In this document: positions 27,783 through 37,432 of the stretch, in pieces | Layout: every line of letters starts with the position of its first letter | How positions within the stretch are numbered: position 1 is the first letter of the stretch | Source: Pseudomonadota bacterium | GTDB lineage: Bacteria > Myxococcota_A > Polyangia > Polyangiales > Polyangiaceae | Length of the DNA stretch: 64,000 nucleotides | Reading direction: 5' to 3' | Assembly (NCBI GenBank): GCA_023418705.1 | Contig: JAEZYZ010000447.1 | Span: 1 to 64,000, forward strand | Notes under the pieces: model-generated | Seen by the model: only the letters and a program-made list of their open reading frames with translations | Database searches by the model: none | Told to the model about the DNA's origin: nothing | Position numbers and translations under genes: made by a program

Positions 27783-29156
27783 ATGGCTGAGCCTGCAGAG
27801 CGGCAGTTGTTTGGCACCGACGGCATCCGAGGGCGCGCGGGGGTGTCCCCCATGACGCCCGAGCTGACCGTGCGGCTCGGCCGCGCGATCGCGCTGGTCG
27901 CGCGCCGCGGCAAATCCCGAGCCCCGCGCGTCGTCATCGGCAAAGACACCCGCCTGAGCGGCTACATGCTCGAGACGGCGCTCGCCTCCGGCGTGTGCGC
28001 GATGGGCGGGCGCGTCCTGCTCTCCGGACCGATCCCGACGCCGGCCATCGCCAACCTCACGCACAGCATGCGTGCCGACGCCGGGGTCGTCATCAGCGCC
28101 AGCCACAACCCCTACGACGACAACGGGATCAAGATCTTCGGTCCCGACGGCTTCAAGCTGCCGGACTCCGAAGAGCTGGCGATCGAGCGGCTGCTCGACG
28201 GCGACGAGCTGAAGAACGGTCACACCGGAGCGCGCGTCGGCCGGGCCGAACGGGTCGCCGACGCCTCGGGGCGCTACATCGTCTACGCCAAGAGCACCTT
28301 CCCGAACGACCTGACGCTCGACGGCGTCCGGGTCGTCGTCGACGCTGCCCACGGCGCTGCCTACAAGGTCGCGCCGGCGGTGTTCGAAGAGCTCGGGGCC
28401 GAGGTCTGTGCGCTCGGCTGCAAGCCCAACGGCCGCAACATCAACAAGAACTGCGGGGCGCTGCACCCGGAGCACGTCGCCCGCGAAGTCGTGAAGTTCA
28501 AGGCGCAGATCGGGATCGCGCTCGACGGCGACGCCGATCGGCTGATCGTCGTGGACGAGAAGGGATCGATCGTGGACGGTGACGCCGTCATGGCCCTGTG
28601 CGCGACGCGGCTGCTCGAGCAGCAGCGCCTCGCCAAGAAGACGCTGGTCGCCACGGTGATGAGCAACATGGGCCTCGAGCGCGCCCTGGAGGCCGCGGGC
28701 GGCAAGCTCAAGCGCACGGCCGTGGGCGACCGCTACGTCGTCGAAGAGATGCGCAAGCACGGCTACAGCTTCGGCGGCGAGCAATCCGGCCATTTGATCT
28801 TCCTCGATCACGCCACCACGGGCGACGGGGTGGTCGCCGCGTTGCAGGTGCTGGCGCTGCTGGTCCGTGAAGGCAAGCCGCTGAGCGAGCTCTGCTCGAT
28901 CATGCAGCGGGTGCCCCAGGTGCAGGACAGCATCAAGCTGCCGACCCGCCGCCCCCTCGATCAGATGCCGCGGCTGTCCAAGCAAATCCAGCTGGTCGAG
29001 GAGAAGCTGGGGAAGGACGGGCGCGTGCTGGTCCGCTGGAGCGGCACGGAGCCGAAGCTGCGCCTGATGGTCGAAGGCCCGAACGCGAGCGAGCTGAGGG
29101 ACATCTTGGCGGAGATGACCGACGCCGCCAAAAAAGACATGGAGCTGCCGGCCTGA
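27783..29156 (+). CDS. glmM: Phosphoglucosamine mutase
   Basis: The 457-residue phosphohexomutase has [12 protein letters not shown] (9-20), active-site Ser107 in [13 protein letters not shown], the Mg2+ loop ALDGDADRL and the sugar-phosphate contact RWSGTEPK. It interconverts glucosamine-6-phosphate and glucosamine-1-phosphate on the way to UDP-GlcNAc, the precursor of peptidoglycan and LPS. The GTDGIRG start and RWSGTEPK ending are typical of GlmM rather than phosphomannomutase. It is followed 11 bases later by nagZ, linking cell-wall synthesis and recycling. Confidence 0.95.
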   Translation: MAEPAERQLFGTDGIRGRAGVSPMTPELTVRLGRAIALVARRGKSRAPRVVIGKDTRLSGYMLETALASGVCAMGGRVLLSGPIPTPAIANLTHSMRADAGVVISASHNPYDDNGIKIFGPDGFKLPDSEELAIERLLDGDELKNGHTGARVGRAERVADASGRYIVYAKSTFPNDLTLDGVRVVVDAAHGAAYKVAPAVFEELGAEVCALGCKPNGRNINKNCGALHPEHVAREVVKFKAQIGIALDGDADRLIVVDEKGSIVDGDAVMALCATRLLEQQRLAKKTLVATVMSNMGLERALEAAGGKLKRTAVGDRYVVEEMRKHGYSFGGEQSGHLIFLDHATTGDGVVAALQVLALLVREGKPLSELCSIMQRVPQVQDSIKLPTRRPLDQMPRLSKQIQLVEEKLGKDGRVLVRWSGTEPKLRLMVEGPNASELRDILAEMTDAAKKDMELPA

Positions 29157-29167
29157 GCCCCTAGCCC

Positions 29168-30265
29168 ATGGACGACGACCTCGACCTGGTCCGGCTTTGC
29201 GGACAGCTTCTGGTCTGCGGCTTCGACGGCCACGATCTGCCGGCGCCGCTCGCGGCCGCCCTCGAACGTGGCGAGCGCGGGGGGGTGATCCTGTTTTCCC
29301 GGAACGTCGCCGACAGCGAGCAGGTGACACGGCTTTGCAAGAGGGTCGCGGAGCGCTGCCCGGCGGAGCTGCCGCCGTTCATCGCGGTCGATCAGGAGGG
29401 CGGCCGGGTGGCGCGGCTCGGCGCGCCGGTCGTGCAACTGCCGCCGATGCGGGTGCTCGGTGCGACCGCGGATCCGGAGCTCTGCCGGCGCGCCGGCGCC
29501 ATCCTCGGGACCCAGCTGCGGGCGCTCGGCTTCAACCTCGATTTTGCCCCCGTGCTCGACGTCGACACCAACCCGAAGAATCCGGTGATCGGCGACCGGG
29601 CGTTCGGCTCCGATCCGGACGTGGTCGCGCGGCTCGGGACCGCCTTCGCCGACGGTCTGCAGGGGGCCGGCGTGCTCGCGTGCGGCAAGCATTTCCCCGG
29701 CCACGGCGACACCGCTCAAGATAGCCATTTCGACCTGCCGTTCGTGGCCCACGACAAGCCGCGGCTCGATGCCGTGGAGCTGCCGCCGTTCCGCGCCGCC
29801 AGCTTGCGGAAGGTCGCCTCGCTGATGACCGCGCACGTCGTCTACACCGCGCTCGATCCGGGCATCCCCGCCACCTTGAGCCACAAGATCGCGACCCGCC
29901 TGTTGCGGGGCGAGCTCGGCTTCGAAGGGGTCCTGTTCAGCGACGACCTGGAGATGCGAGCGCTCAGCGATCGCTTCGACATCGAACGGTCGGCGGTCGC
30001 CGCGGTTGGGGCCGGCTGCGACGCGCTGCTCGTCTGCAAGAGCTCGGAGCTTCTGGAGCGCGCGCACGCCGCGCTCGTTCGCGAGGCGGAACGGGACGAA
30101 GCCTTCGCTCAGCGGTGCCGCGCCGCGGTTCGGCGCTCGCTGCTCGCGCGGCGCCGCTGCAGGCCCGGGCCGTCGGACGCGCCCGAGCGCGCGGCGCGCT
30201 TCGATGATCCTCGGGCTCGTGAGCTCTTGGCGGAGCTCGACCGCCGCGGCGCCAGCCGGGCCTGA
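29168..30265 (+). CDS. nagZ: Beta-N-acetylhexosaminidase (GH3)
   Basis: The 365-residue glycoside hydrolase family 3 enzyme has the NagZ loop CGKHFPGHGDT (172-182), whose His acts in catalysis, and the nucleophile motif LFSDDLEM (Asp259). The substrate segment AVDQEGGRVARL is also present. NagZ removes GlcNAc from anhydro-muropeptides during peptidoglycan recycling. No signal peptide is seen, consistent with a cytoplasmic enzyme. A bidirectional-looking hairpin follows the stop. Confidence 0.93.
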   Translation: MDDDLDLVRLCGQLLVCGFDGHDLPAPLAAALERGERGGVILFSRNVADSEQVTRLCKRVAERCPAELPPFIAVDQEGGRVARLGAPVVQLPPMRVLGATADPELCRRAGAILGTQLRALGFNLDFAPVLDVDTNPKNPVIGDRAFGSDPDVVARLGTAFADGLQGAGVLACGKHFPGHGDTAQDSHFDLPFVAHDKPRLDAVELPPFRAASLRKVASLMTAHVVYTALDPGIPATLSHKIATRLLRGELGFEGVLFSDDLEMRALSDRFDIERSAVAAVGAGCDALLVCKSSELLERAHAALVREAERDEAFAQRCRAAVRRSLLARRRCRPGPSDAPERAARFDDPRARELLAELDRRGASRA

Positions 30266-30269
30266 AATG

Positions 30270-30309
30270 GCGACGGCCCCGCCCACCCGGAGGTGAGCAG
30301 GGCCGTCGC
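30270..30309. terminator. Hairpin between convergent nagZ and the Cys-rich gene
   Basis: A perfect 10-bp stem (30270-30279 with 30300-30309), extended by partial pairing inside, stands just after nagZ and before the end of the convergent gene. There is no T-run, so termination strength is uncertain. Confidence 0.5.
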
Positions 30310-30338
30310 TCGGCGATCGATCTGCCGATCCGTTGGCT

Positions 30339-31607
30339 TCAGCCGGCGCCCGCTTCGGCGCTGGCCGAGGCGCTGGCCTGCACCGAGACGTTGATCTGCA
30401 CCGAGGCCTCGGCCGAGGCCTGCGCCGAGGCGACGAAGCAGCCGGCCACCTTGAGCGCCGCTGCGCCGCCGGCTTCCACCGCTGCCTTGCCGCCCTCGAT
30501 GGCGGCGGTGACGTTCTCACCCACGCCTTCGAGTCGGCCCTTCATGCCCATCGTCACCTTCAACAGGGCGGGCAGGTGCTTCTCGAGGGCCGCCTTCAGC
30601 TTGCCTGCCGCCTCGGCGTCCGCGCTGCCTTCGATGCTCGCGCTGACCTGCGCCGGGACGCACTCGACCTTGCCGCTCACCTGAGCGTCGCAGTTTGCCT
30701 TGCACTCCGCGCTCATCTCCGGCGGCTTCACTTCGCCGCTGCACTTCGGCTCCTTGAACTCGACGTTGCAGCTGCCAGAGCACATGCCCGAGCAGGAGCC
30801 CTTGGCCTCCATCGTGCAGCTGGCGTCACAGCTGCCCTTGCAAGTGCCCTTGCAGCTCGCCTTGGCTTCGCCCGCGCACTTGCCGTCGCAAACGCCGGTG
30901 CACTTGGCGCCCTTGACGTCCTTGCCGTCGCACTTGCCGGTGCACTTGCCGTCGCACTGGCCGCTGATCTCGCCCTCGCACTTGCCGCTGCACGATCCAC
31001 CGCAGCTGCCTTCACACTGGGCGCCGGCCTCGACGGTGCACTGGCCCTTGCACTCGCCTTCACACTTGCCGCTGATCTCGCCGCCTTCGCACTCGACCTT
31101 GGCCTCCCCCGGCTTCACGTCCGCGGAGCATTGCCCGGCGCACTCGGCCATCGCGTTCATCGAGGCGTAACACTTGGGCGGGACCACCTCGACCTTGAGC
31201 TGACCTTGCGCCTTGGCCTTCATGTCTCCAATGGCCTTGACGGCCGCCTGGCAAGCGGCCTCCGCCTTCTTGCCGGGCCCCTGCTCTTTCGGCTCGATAT
31301 CGGCGGCACCGAGATCCTTGGCGAGCTCGCCGCAGGCCATGGCCACCTCCCCTTCGATCTCTGCCGCCAAGCGCTGCAGGTTCGCCCCCGCGGCCAAGGC
31401 GCCCTTCACCTGGCCTTCGACCTGTCCGTCGAGGCCGAAGTTTGCGTTGAACACGGCGGAGGGATCCGAGATGTCCGCCGGACAACTCGCGCCGGGGACG
31501 CCCGGCACACCCGGCATCCCCTTGCCACCGCAGTCCACCAGCAGCGGGACCAAAAGCAGCGACGCTGCGCCCGCCATCGCCCCACGACTCCATCGCTTCG
31601 CGACCAT
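30339..31607 (-). CDS. Cysteine-array lipoprotein
   Basis: The 422-residue protein has a lipoprotein signal (LLLVPLLVDC, Cys26), then helical regions, then a remarkable array from 146 to 316 with 28 cysteines in 171 residues. Most are spaced C-x3-C (GKCEGECKGQC, CEGSCGGSCSGKC, CKGTCKGSCDASC). The C-terminal 90 residues are Ala/Ser-rich with alternating Gln/Ser/Ala, suggesting a helix or amyloid-like strand. The array could be a disulphide-linked solenoid or a metal-binding tail; nothing shows which. A strong ribosome-binding site (GGAGG) precedes the ATG. Function unknown. Confidence 0.75.
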   Translation of the reverse strand: MVAKRWSRGAMAGAASLLLVPLLVDCGGKGMPGVPGVPGASCPADISDPSAVFNANFGLDGQVEGQVKGALAAGANLQRLAAEIEGEVAMACGELAKDLGAADIEPKEQGPGKKAEAACQAAVKAIGDMKAKAQGQLKVEVVPPKCYASMNAMAECAGQCSADVKPGEAKVECEGGEISGKCEGECKGQCTVEAGAQCEGSCGGSCSGKCEGEISGQCDGKCTGKCDGKDVKGAKCTGVCDGKCAGEAKASCKGTCKGSCDASCTMEAKGSCSGMCSGSCNVEFKEPKCSGEVKPPEMSAECKANCDAQVSGKVECVPAQVSASIEGSADAEAAGKLKAALEKHLPALLKVTMGMKGRLEGVGENVTAAIEGGKAAVEAGGAAALKVAGCFVASAQASAEASVQINVSVQASASASAEAGAG

Positions 31608-31882
31608 CGATTACCTCCTCAATACCGAGAACCGGGATCCCTTTGCCCGAAGCACGGAGAGCCTATCTGGCACCGCAGCGTCGAACGGCGAGCGCTCGGC
31701 TGCGTGTGACCCTCACTTGCTGCTTCCGGCGTTGCCAAGGCCGTATCGCCCGGTTTCCGACACGTGTAAAGCGCCATTCGCCTTCTCAGCGCGCCCATCG
31801 TTATCCGAACGTTGGCGCCAGTCTACTGGAATCGTTAGGGAAATAGGGCTGACATGTCGGGAATCAGGCGCCCTTTCCCGCT

Positions 31883-32251
31883 TCAACGACGGCGCTTTGC
31901 GCCTGCTGGCAACGCGCTGGTCTGGGCCGCAAACGGCAGCTCGATCTGCTCCGGACCTGCCTTGCGCGTGGCGGGCCGATGGCCGATGCGCTTGAGCATC
32001 TCGCGCTCGCGCTCGATGTCGGCCTCCATCACCTCGGGGTTGTCGAGGGCGAACGCCAATGCGTCGAGCACCTTGGCCGGTTCGAGCTTCGGGAAGCGCC
32101 GTAGGATGGTCTCGACGCGAACCCCGTCGCGGTAAAAGGCGTAGAGCCGACGGACCGGCACCCGCGACCCGATGACGTACGGACTGCCGCCAAGCACGTT
32201 CGGATCAGCGCGCACGTGCGGGTGCGGCACGAGAATGATGGGCAGCGCCAC
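31883..32251 (-). CDS. DUF433 family protein
   Basis: This 122-residue protein carries the DUF433 hallmark: VRADPNVLGGSPYVIGSRVPVRRLYAFYRDGVRVETILRRF (read as overlapping pieces), ending in LEPAKVLDALAFALDNPE. The domain has a helix-turn-helix-like fold and often acts as the antitoxin of a DUF5615 PIN-like toxin. No such partner is next to it here, so it may be an orphan antitoxin or regulator. The C-terminus is a basic tail (GAKRRR). It is separated from transketolase by 105 bases and from the Cys-array gene by 275 bases of DNA in which I see nothing else. Confidence 0.8.
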   Translation of the reverse strand: MALPIILVPHPHVRADPNVLGGSPYVIGSRVPVRRLYAFYRDGVRVETILRRFPKLEPAKVLDALAFALDNPEVMEADIEREREMLKRIGHRPATRKAGPEQIELPFAAQTSALPAGAKRRR

Positions 32252-32356
32252 GGTGGTTCGTCTCCTCGCCGCTGCACCGTACTCCGACGGCGAGGCGACG
32301 AAAAGGGGGTGCGGACGAGCGCCGGCGCTCGGACCCGGCGGCCTCTCCGCAGCCGC

Positions 32357-34327
32357 TCACAAGGCCGCTTCGATCGTCCGCGCCACGCGCTCGCCGGTCA
32401 GGCCGAGCTCTTCGGCCAACCGTTCCCAGGGTGCCGACGCGCCAAAGCGGTCGACGCTGATGGTGATCCCGTCGGGTCCCACCACCGAACGCCAGGACGA
32501 CGCGCGCCCAGCTTCGATGGCCACGCGACGCACGCCGCGGGGCAAGAGCCGCTCTTGCTCCTCGGCCGGCCAGCGCTCGAACAGTTCCCAACAGGGCGCC
32601 GAGATCACACGCACGGACAGCTGCTTGCGCTCGGCCAGCGCCTGAGCGGCTTGCACGGCCACATGCACTTCGCTGCCGGTGGCGATCAGGACGAGGTCAG
32701 GCTGCTCGGTGTCCACCACCGCGTAGGCCCCTCGCAAGGCAAGCTTCGGATCGAAGCCGGCGGGGCGCGGCAAGGCGGGGAGCTTCTGCCGCGTCAGGAT
32801 GATCGCGGTCGGTCCATCACGCCGCTCGATCGCGCGCGTCCAGGCCGCGGCGCATTCGACGCCGTCGGCGGGGCGGAGGACCTCCAGGTTCGGCACGAGC
32901 CGCAGCGTGGCGATCTGCTCGATCGGTTGGTGGGTGGGGCCATCCTCGCCCAAGAACACCGAGTCGTGCGAGTAGACGAAGATCACCTGCTGGTGCATCA
33001 ACGCCGCCAGGCGCACGCTCGGGCGCATGTAGTCGCTGAAGATCAAGAAGGTCGATCCGTACGGGATGAAGAACCCAGACAGCGCCATGCCGTTGAGCAC
33101 CGCTCCCATGCCGTGCTCGCGCACGCCGAAGTGCAGGTTGCGTCCGGCGAACTCACCGGGCCCGACGTGACCCGCATCTTTGATGAGCGTCTTGACCGAC
33201 TCGGCCAAATCCGCCGACCCGCCCACCAGCGCGGGCAGCAGCGCGGCGGCGCGCTGCTGCACCTTCGCGGCCAGAGACCGGGTGGCATCCGGCTTCCCTT
33301 CGGCGGCTCGCAGCAGCTGCTCGAACAGGTCCGAAGGCAGCTGGCGCTCGCTGAGCTGCTTCAGGCGCGCCGCCTGGTCACCCTTCAGGCCGGCGGCGGT
33401 CGCCTGCCAGCGCTCGTACTCGGCCAGGTTTTGCTCCACGCGCTCGGCGAACGGCTTGCGGGCCTCTTCGGGCACGTGAAAGGGCTCGAGCGGCCAATCG
33501 GCGGCCTGTTTGGTCGCGCGCACCTCGTCGGCGCCGAGCGGGGCGCCGTGCGCGGCCGAGCTGTCCTGTTTGTTGGGCGCGCCGTAGCCGATGTGCGTGC
33601 GGGCGACGATGAAGGAGGGCCGACCGCGCTCGAGCTTGGCGCGATCGAGCGCGGCTCGCACCGCCGCTGCATCATGACCATCGACGTGCTGCACCGCCCA
33701 GCCGAGCGCCTGAAACCTGAGCCCCACGTCTTCGCTGAAGCTCAGCGACGTGCTGCCGTCGATCGTGATGCGGTTGTCGTCGTAGATCAGGATGAGGTTG
33801 TCGAGCTTCAAGTGCCCGGCGAAGCTGGCCGCCTCGTTGGCGACGCCCTCCATCAGATCGCCGTCCGAGCAGATGGCGTACACCTTGTAGTCGATGATCG
33901 GCTGCTCCGGCGTGTTGACGCGCGCGGCGGCCATCTTTCCGGCGAGCGCCATGCCGACCGCGTTGCCGACCCCCTGCCCGAGCGGCCCGGTGGTCGTCTC
34001 GACGCCCGCGGTGTAGCCGTACTCCGGATGGCCCGGCGTCTTCGAGCCCCATTGCCGAAATTGCTTCAAGTCCTCGAGCTCGAGGTCGTAGCCCGCCAGG
34101 TGCAGCAACGAATAGAGCAACATCGAAGCGTGCCCACACGACAGGACGAAGCGGTCGCGGTTGATCCAGGCGGGATCCCGCGGGTTATAGCGCAGGTGCC
34201 GGGTGAACAGCTCGACGCCGATGCCGGCGAGCGCCATGGGCGTGCCCGGATGTCCGCTGTTCGCTTGCTCGACCGCGTCGATCGACAGAAACCGCACGGT
34301 CTTCACCGCTTGTTCGTAGGCGCTCAT
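32357..34327 (-). CDS. tkt: Transketolase
   Basis: The 656-residue thiamine-diphosphate enzyme has the catalytic His region [15 protein letters not shown], the TPP motif [31 protein letters not shown], the central [11 protein letters not shown] and the donor-site [12 protein letters not shown]. It moves two-carbon units between sugar phosphates in the pentose-phosphate pathway. It is complete and of normal length. Between its start and the mltG stop are 46 bases; both are read on the minus strand, so mltG and ruvX lie upstream and may share transcription. Confidence 0.97.
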   Translation of the reverse strand: MSAYEQAVKTVRFLSIDAVEQANSGHPGTPMALAGIGVELFTRHLRYNPRDPAWINRDRFVLSCGHASMLLYSLLHLAGYDLELEDLKQFRQWGSKTPGHPEYGYTAGVETTTGPLGQGVGNAVGMALAGKMAAARVNTPEQPIIDYKVYAICSDGDLMEGVANEAASFAGHLKLDNLILIYDDNRITIDGSTSLSFSEDVGLRFQALGWAVQHVDGHDAAAVRAALDRAKLERGRPSFIVARTHIGYGAPNKQDSSAAHGAPLGADEVRATKQAADWPLEPFHVPEEARKPFAERVEQNLAEYERWQATAAGLKGDQAARLKQLSERQLPSDLFEQLLRAAEGKPDATRSLAAKVQQRAAALLPALVGGSADLAESVKTLIKDAGHVGPGEFAGRNLHFGVREHGMGAVLNGMALSGFFIPYGSTFLIFSDYMRPSVRLAALMHQQVIFVYSHDSVFLGEDGPTHQPIEQIATLRLVPNLEVLRPADGVECAAAWTRAIERRDGPTAIILTRQKLPALPRPAGFDPKLALRGAYAVVDTEQPDLVLIATGSEVHVAVQAAQALAERKQLSVRVISAPCWELFERWPAEEQERLLPRGVRRVAIEAGRASSWRSVVGPDGITISVDRFGASAPWERLAEELGLTGERVARTIEAAL

Positions 34328-34373
34328 CGTGCCCGCGTACTAGTACTCGACCCGACGGGGGGCAACTGCTCGT

Positions 34374-35549
34374 TCAGGGGTCCGCGTCGAGCGCGCCGAC
34401 CTGCTCGCGCCGGCGGCGAACGGCCTCGGTGTGCTCGCCGTAGGTGCGGCTGAACGCATGGCGGCCGCCGCCGCGCGCCACGAAGAACAAATAGTCGCTC
34501 TGCGCCGGATCGAGCACCGATTCGATGGCCCCCTCGCCCGGGCTCGCGATCGGTCCCGGCGGCAGCCCAGGATGGCGGTAGGTGTTGTAGCGGTTGCCTG
34601 CATCCTTGAGCATCCCGGGCGTGACCTGACCGCGGAAGCCCGCGCAGCTCGGGGCCGCCTCGGGCGCCACCAGACAGCCGTAGGCGGCGGTCGGATCCGA
34701 CTGCAAGCTGCGCAGGGGGCGGAACGCCGGGTCGCTCAGGCGATTGTAGAAGACGCTGGCGATGAGCCGACGCTCGTCGGGGGCCGCGGCCTCCTTCTCG
34801 ACGATCGACGCCAGCGTCAGAAGCTCCCGCTCGCCCCAGCCCCGCTCGCGCTTCAGGCGCTGCAGCGCGGCCTGATGTTTGGCGCCCAACAGCTCGAGCC
34901 GCCGCCGCATGTGCCGCACCATCGTGCGGATGACGGCCGCCGGTGACGAGTCGACGGCGAAGTCGTAAGTCGCCGGAAAAAGGAAGCCTTCGGCGCTCGG
35001 CGCGGCGATCCCGAGCTCCCGCAACAGCGGTTCGTCGCTCAAGCTGCGGCGGAAGGCGGCGGCGCCGCACACCTGGTGTTTTTGCAGCCGTTCGGCGATT
35101 TGCAGCGAGTTGAACCCCTCGGGCACCACGACGCGCGCCGCCTGGCGCCCCGGCACTCGGGCCAGACGCTGCACCAGCTGGCGGGGCGAGAGCGCGTCGT
35201 TGAGCAGGTGGGGTCCCGGTTCGAAATCCAGATCGGGCCGCACCACGCGCAGGTACAGCGCGAGCGCCCGCGGGCTCTGGGTGAGGCCCGCCGTGGCGAG
35301 CCGCTCGGCCGCCGCCGTCGCGTCGAGCCCCGAGGGCCAGTCCATGAGCACGACGCGCCCTTGGCCCGGTCCTGGACCGCGCGCCCAGAGGATCGCAACC
35401 GTCGCCGCCCCCAGCACCGCCGCCAAACACGCCGCGGCGAGCCACCACCCCACGGGGCGCCGCGAGCGGCGCCGGCGCCGGGATGGGCGGCGCCGGGCCA
35501 CCGGCGCCCCCGCCGTCTCACCAGAGAGCTGCCTGCGTCGCCCCTTCAC
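34374..35549 (-). CDS. mltG: Endolytic transglycosylase MltG (YceG family)
   Basis: The 391-residue protein has a basic cytoplasmic N-terminus, one membrane helix (about 33-55) and the YceG domain. The domain contains VVPEGFNSLQIAERL, EGFLFPATYDF, the catalytic LASIVEKEAA and the ending NTYRHPGLPPGPIASPGEGA. It cleaves nascent glycan strands in the periplasm and limits their length. The GTG at 35549 overlaps the ruvX stop (GTGA), which fixes the start better than upstream alternatives. The Arg/Pro-rich N-terminus before the helix is longer than in E. coli. Confidence 0.93.
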   Translation of the reverse strand: MKGRRRQLSGETAGAPVARRRPSRRRRRSRRPVGWWLAAACLAAVLGAATVAILWARGPGPGQGRVVLMDWPSGLDATAAAERLATAGLTQSPRALALYLRVVRPDLDFEPGPHLLNDALSPRQLVQRLARVPGRQAARVVVPEGFNSLQIAERLQKHQVCGAAAFRRSLSDEPLLRELGIAAPSAEGFLFPATYDFAVDSSPAAVIRTMVRHMRRRLELLGAKHQAALQRLKRERGWGERELLTLASIVEKEAAAPDERRLIASVFYNRLSDPAFRPLRSLQSDPTAAYGCLVAPEAAPSCAGFRGQVTPGMLKDAGNRYNTYRHPGLPPGPIASPGEGAIESVLDPAQSDYLFFVARGGGRHAFSRTYGEHTEAVRRRREQVGALDADP

Positions 35550-35968
35550 GGCTCGGGCTTCCGCTGGGCATCGAGCCAGCTCTGCAGCAAGATGGCGGCC
35601 GCCGCGCTGTCGATGCGGTCGCGAAACTCGTGCTCGCGCAGGCCGGCCGCGCGCAGCCGGTCGCCCGCCTCGCGGGTGGTGAGCCACTCGTCCACGAGCT
35701 CCACGGGGACACCGGTGCGCTGCCGCAGCCGTTCGGCGAAGCGGCGGGCGCGCCGCGCCGGCAAGCCCTCGACCCCCGACAAAGACCGCGGCAGCCCGAC
35801 CACGAACACTTCGATTTGCTCCTGCTGCGCCAGGGCCGCCAACGCTTCGACCAACCGGCCGGGATGCTTCCCGTCCAGGTGCGGTCGAGGGTGCGCCATC
35901 AGTCCAAGCTCGTCGGCGACGGCGACGCCCACGCGCACCTTCCCGAGATCGATGCCGGCGGCCCGCAT
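35546..35968 (-). CDS. ruvX: RuvX/YqgF-family Holliday-junction resolvase homolog
   Basis: The 140-residue RNase H-like protein starts with AAGIDLGKVRVGVAVAD (first catalytic Asp) and has VVGLPRSLSG, VELVDEWLTTREAG and the final acidic motif IDSAAAAILLQ. YqgF proteins take part in 16S rRNA 5'-end maturation and may resolve branched DNA. The ATG at 35968 is preferred because the protein then begins in register. It is coupled to mltG by a four-base overlap and is divergent from hisS. Confidence 0.92.
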   Translation of the reverse strand: MRAAGIDLGKVRVGVAVADELGLMAHPRPHLDGKHPGRLVEALAALAQQEQIEVFVVGLPRSLSGVEGLPARRARRFAERLRQRTGVPVELVDEWLTTREAGDRLRAAGLREHEFRDRIDSAAAAILLQSWLDAQRKPEP

Positions 35969-36127
35969 GCGTGCAGACCCCCGGCTTAGCATGGAAGCGT
36001 CAGGCGTCCCTCACGATCGATGCGACCGCCGGGACGGCAAGTTTGCTTGACCCGACTGCCGGCACCGAGCATAAGCGCCACTCGGCGCGCCAAACTCCGG
36101 CGCGTCGCTCCAAGCTTCGGGAAAGAC

Positions 36128-37432
36128 ATGCAGTTTCGGGCCGTCAAGGGGATGAACGACATCCTCCCCGACCAGATCGAGCGCTGGCAGCGTCTCGAAG
36201 CGGCATTTCGCCGTGTCGTCGAGCTGTACGGCTATGCCGAAGTCCGCACCCCGGTGGTGGAGCGCACCGAGCTCTTCGTGCGGTCGATCGGCGAGGCCAC
36301 CGATGTGGTCGAGAAGGAGATGTACACCTTCGAGCGGCACGAGGAATCGCTGACGCTCCGTCCAGAGGGGACGGCGAGCGCCGCCCGCGCCTACGTCGAG
36401 CACTCGGTCCACGCGCGCGAACCGGTCAGTCGCTGGTACTACCTGGGCCCGATGTTCCGGGCCGAGCGTCCTCAGCGCGGGCGGTACCGGCAGTTTTACC
36501 AAGCCGGCTGTGAGGTCTACGGCGACCCCGGACCCGCTGCCGACGCCGAAATGATCGACATGCTGTGCCAGCTGTTCACCGAGCTCGGGATCGGACAGCT
36601 CGACGTGGGCATCAACTCGATCGGCGGCGCGGCCTCGAGGCAACGCTACCGCGAGGCGCTGCTCGATTACCTGCGGCCGAAAGCCTCCACGCTCAGCCCG
36701 CACGCCCAAGCTCGACTGGAGAGCAATCCGCTTCGGATCCTCGACTCCAAGGATCCTCGCGACCAGGAGGCCGCTCGCGGGGCGCCTTCGATCCTCGAGG
36801 TCCTCGACCCCGACGACCGGACGCACTTCGAGAAGCTGCGCGTCGGCCTCGACGCGCTCGGCACCCCCTACCGGGTGGACCCGAGCCTCGTCCGCGGGCT
36901 CGACTACTACACGCGTACCGTGTTCGAGATCCGCTCCGCGATGGGCGAGCTCGGCGCGCAGAACACGCTCGCCGCGGGCGGGCGCTACGACACCATGGTG
37001 GAAGGCCTCGGCGGCCCGAGCGTCGCGGCGATCGGCTTCGCGATGGGGCTGGAGCGCATCCTGCTGGCGATGCCCGCCGCCGAAGAACCCAAGCTCCCCT
37101 TCTGCTTCGTGGCGCCGATCGGCGAGCGCGCTCAGGCCGAGGGGCTCCGGCTCGCCCGGGAGCTGCGTCGCCTGGGCGTGCGCACGGAGGTCGACGCCCG
37201 GGATCGCTCGATCAAGAGCCGGCTGCGGCGGGCCGATGCCGCCGGCGCCCGGGTCTGCGTGCTGTTCGGGGATGCCGAGCTCGACCGGGGCGTGGTGCAG
37301 CTCAAAGACCTCGCTCAGCACAGCCAAGAGGAGGTCCCCCTGGAGGGCGCCCCGGTCCTGGTCGCCGAGCGCGTTCGAGCGGTGACCCCCGAGGCGACCA
37401 CCGCCGAATTGACGACCGGGGGCGGCGATTGA
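36128..37432 (+). CDS. hisS: Histidyl-tRNA synthetase
   Basis: The 434-residue class II synthetase begins MQFRAVKGMNDILPDQ. It has motif 2 (YYLGPMFRAERPQRGRYRQF), the histidine-binding HisA loop RGLDYYTRTVFE, the Gly-rich AAGGRYD and motif 3 (GFAMGLERIL), with an anticodon-binding C-terminal domain. It charges tRNA-His. The start at 36128 matches the family N-terminus exactly. Its stop overlaps a TTG start of the next gene (TTGA), tying an exported repeat protein to a housekeeping gene. Confidence 0.97.
   Translation: MQFRAVKGMNDILPDQIERWQRLEAAFRRVVELYGYAEVRTPVVERTELFVRSIGEATDVVEKEMYTFERHEESLTLRPEGTASAARAYVEHSVHAREPVSRWYYLGPMFRAERPQRGRYRQFYQAGCEVYGDPGPAADAEMIDMLCQLFTELGIGQLDVGINSIGGAASRQRYREALLDYLRPKASTLSPHAQARLESNPLRILDSKDPRDQEAARGAPSILEVLDPDDRTHFEKLRVGLDALGTPYRVDPSLVRGLDYYTRTVFEIRSAMGELGAQNTLAAGGRYDTMVEGLGGPSVAAIGFAMGLERILLAMPAAEEPKLPFCFVAPIGERAQAEGLRLARELRRLGVRTEVDARDRSIKSRLRRADAAGARVCVLFGDAELDRGVVQLKDLAQHSQEEVPLEGAPVLVAERVRAVTPEATTAELTTGGGD

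Noticed and set aside
26868..29330. An 820-codon minus-strand frame opposite folC, yajQ and glmM
   Set aside because: It spans three recognised genes on the other strand and ends arbitrarily in nagZ.
30339..31607. Possible metallothionein
   Set aside because: The cysteine array is metallothionein-like in density, but the protein is a 422-residue lipoprotein with long non-cysteine regions, so the name would overstate what is seen.
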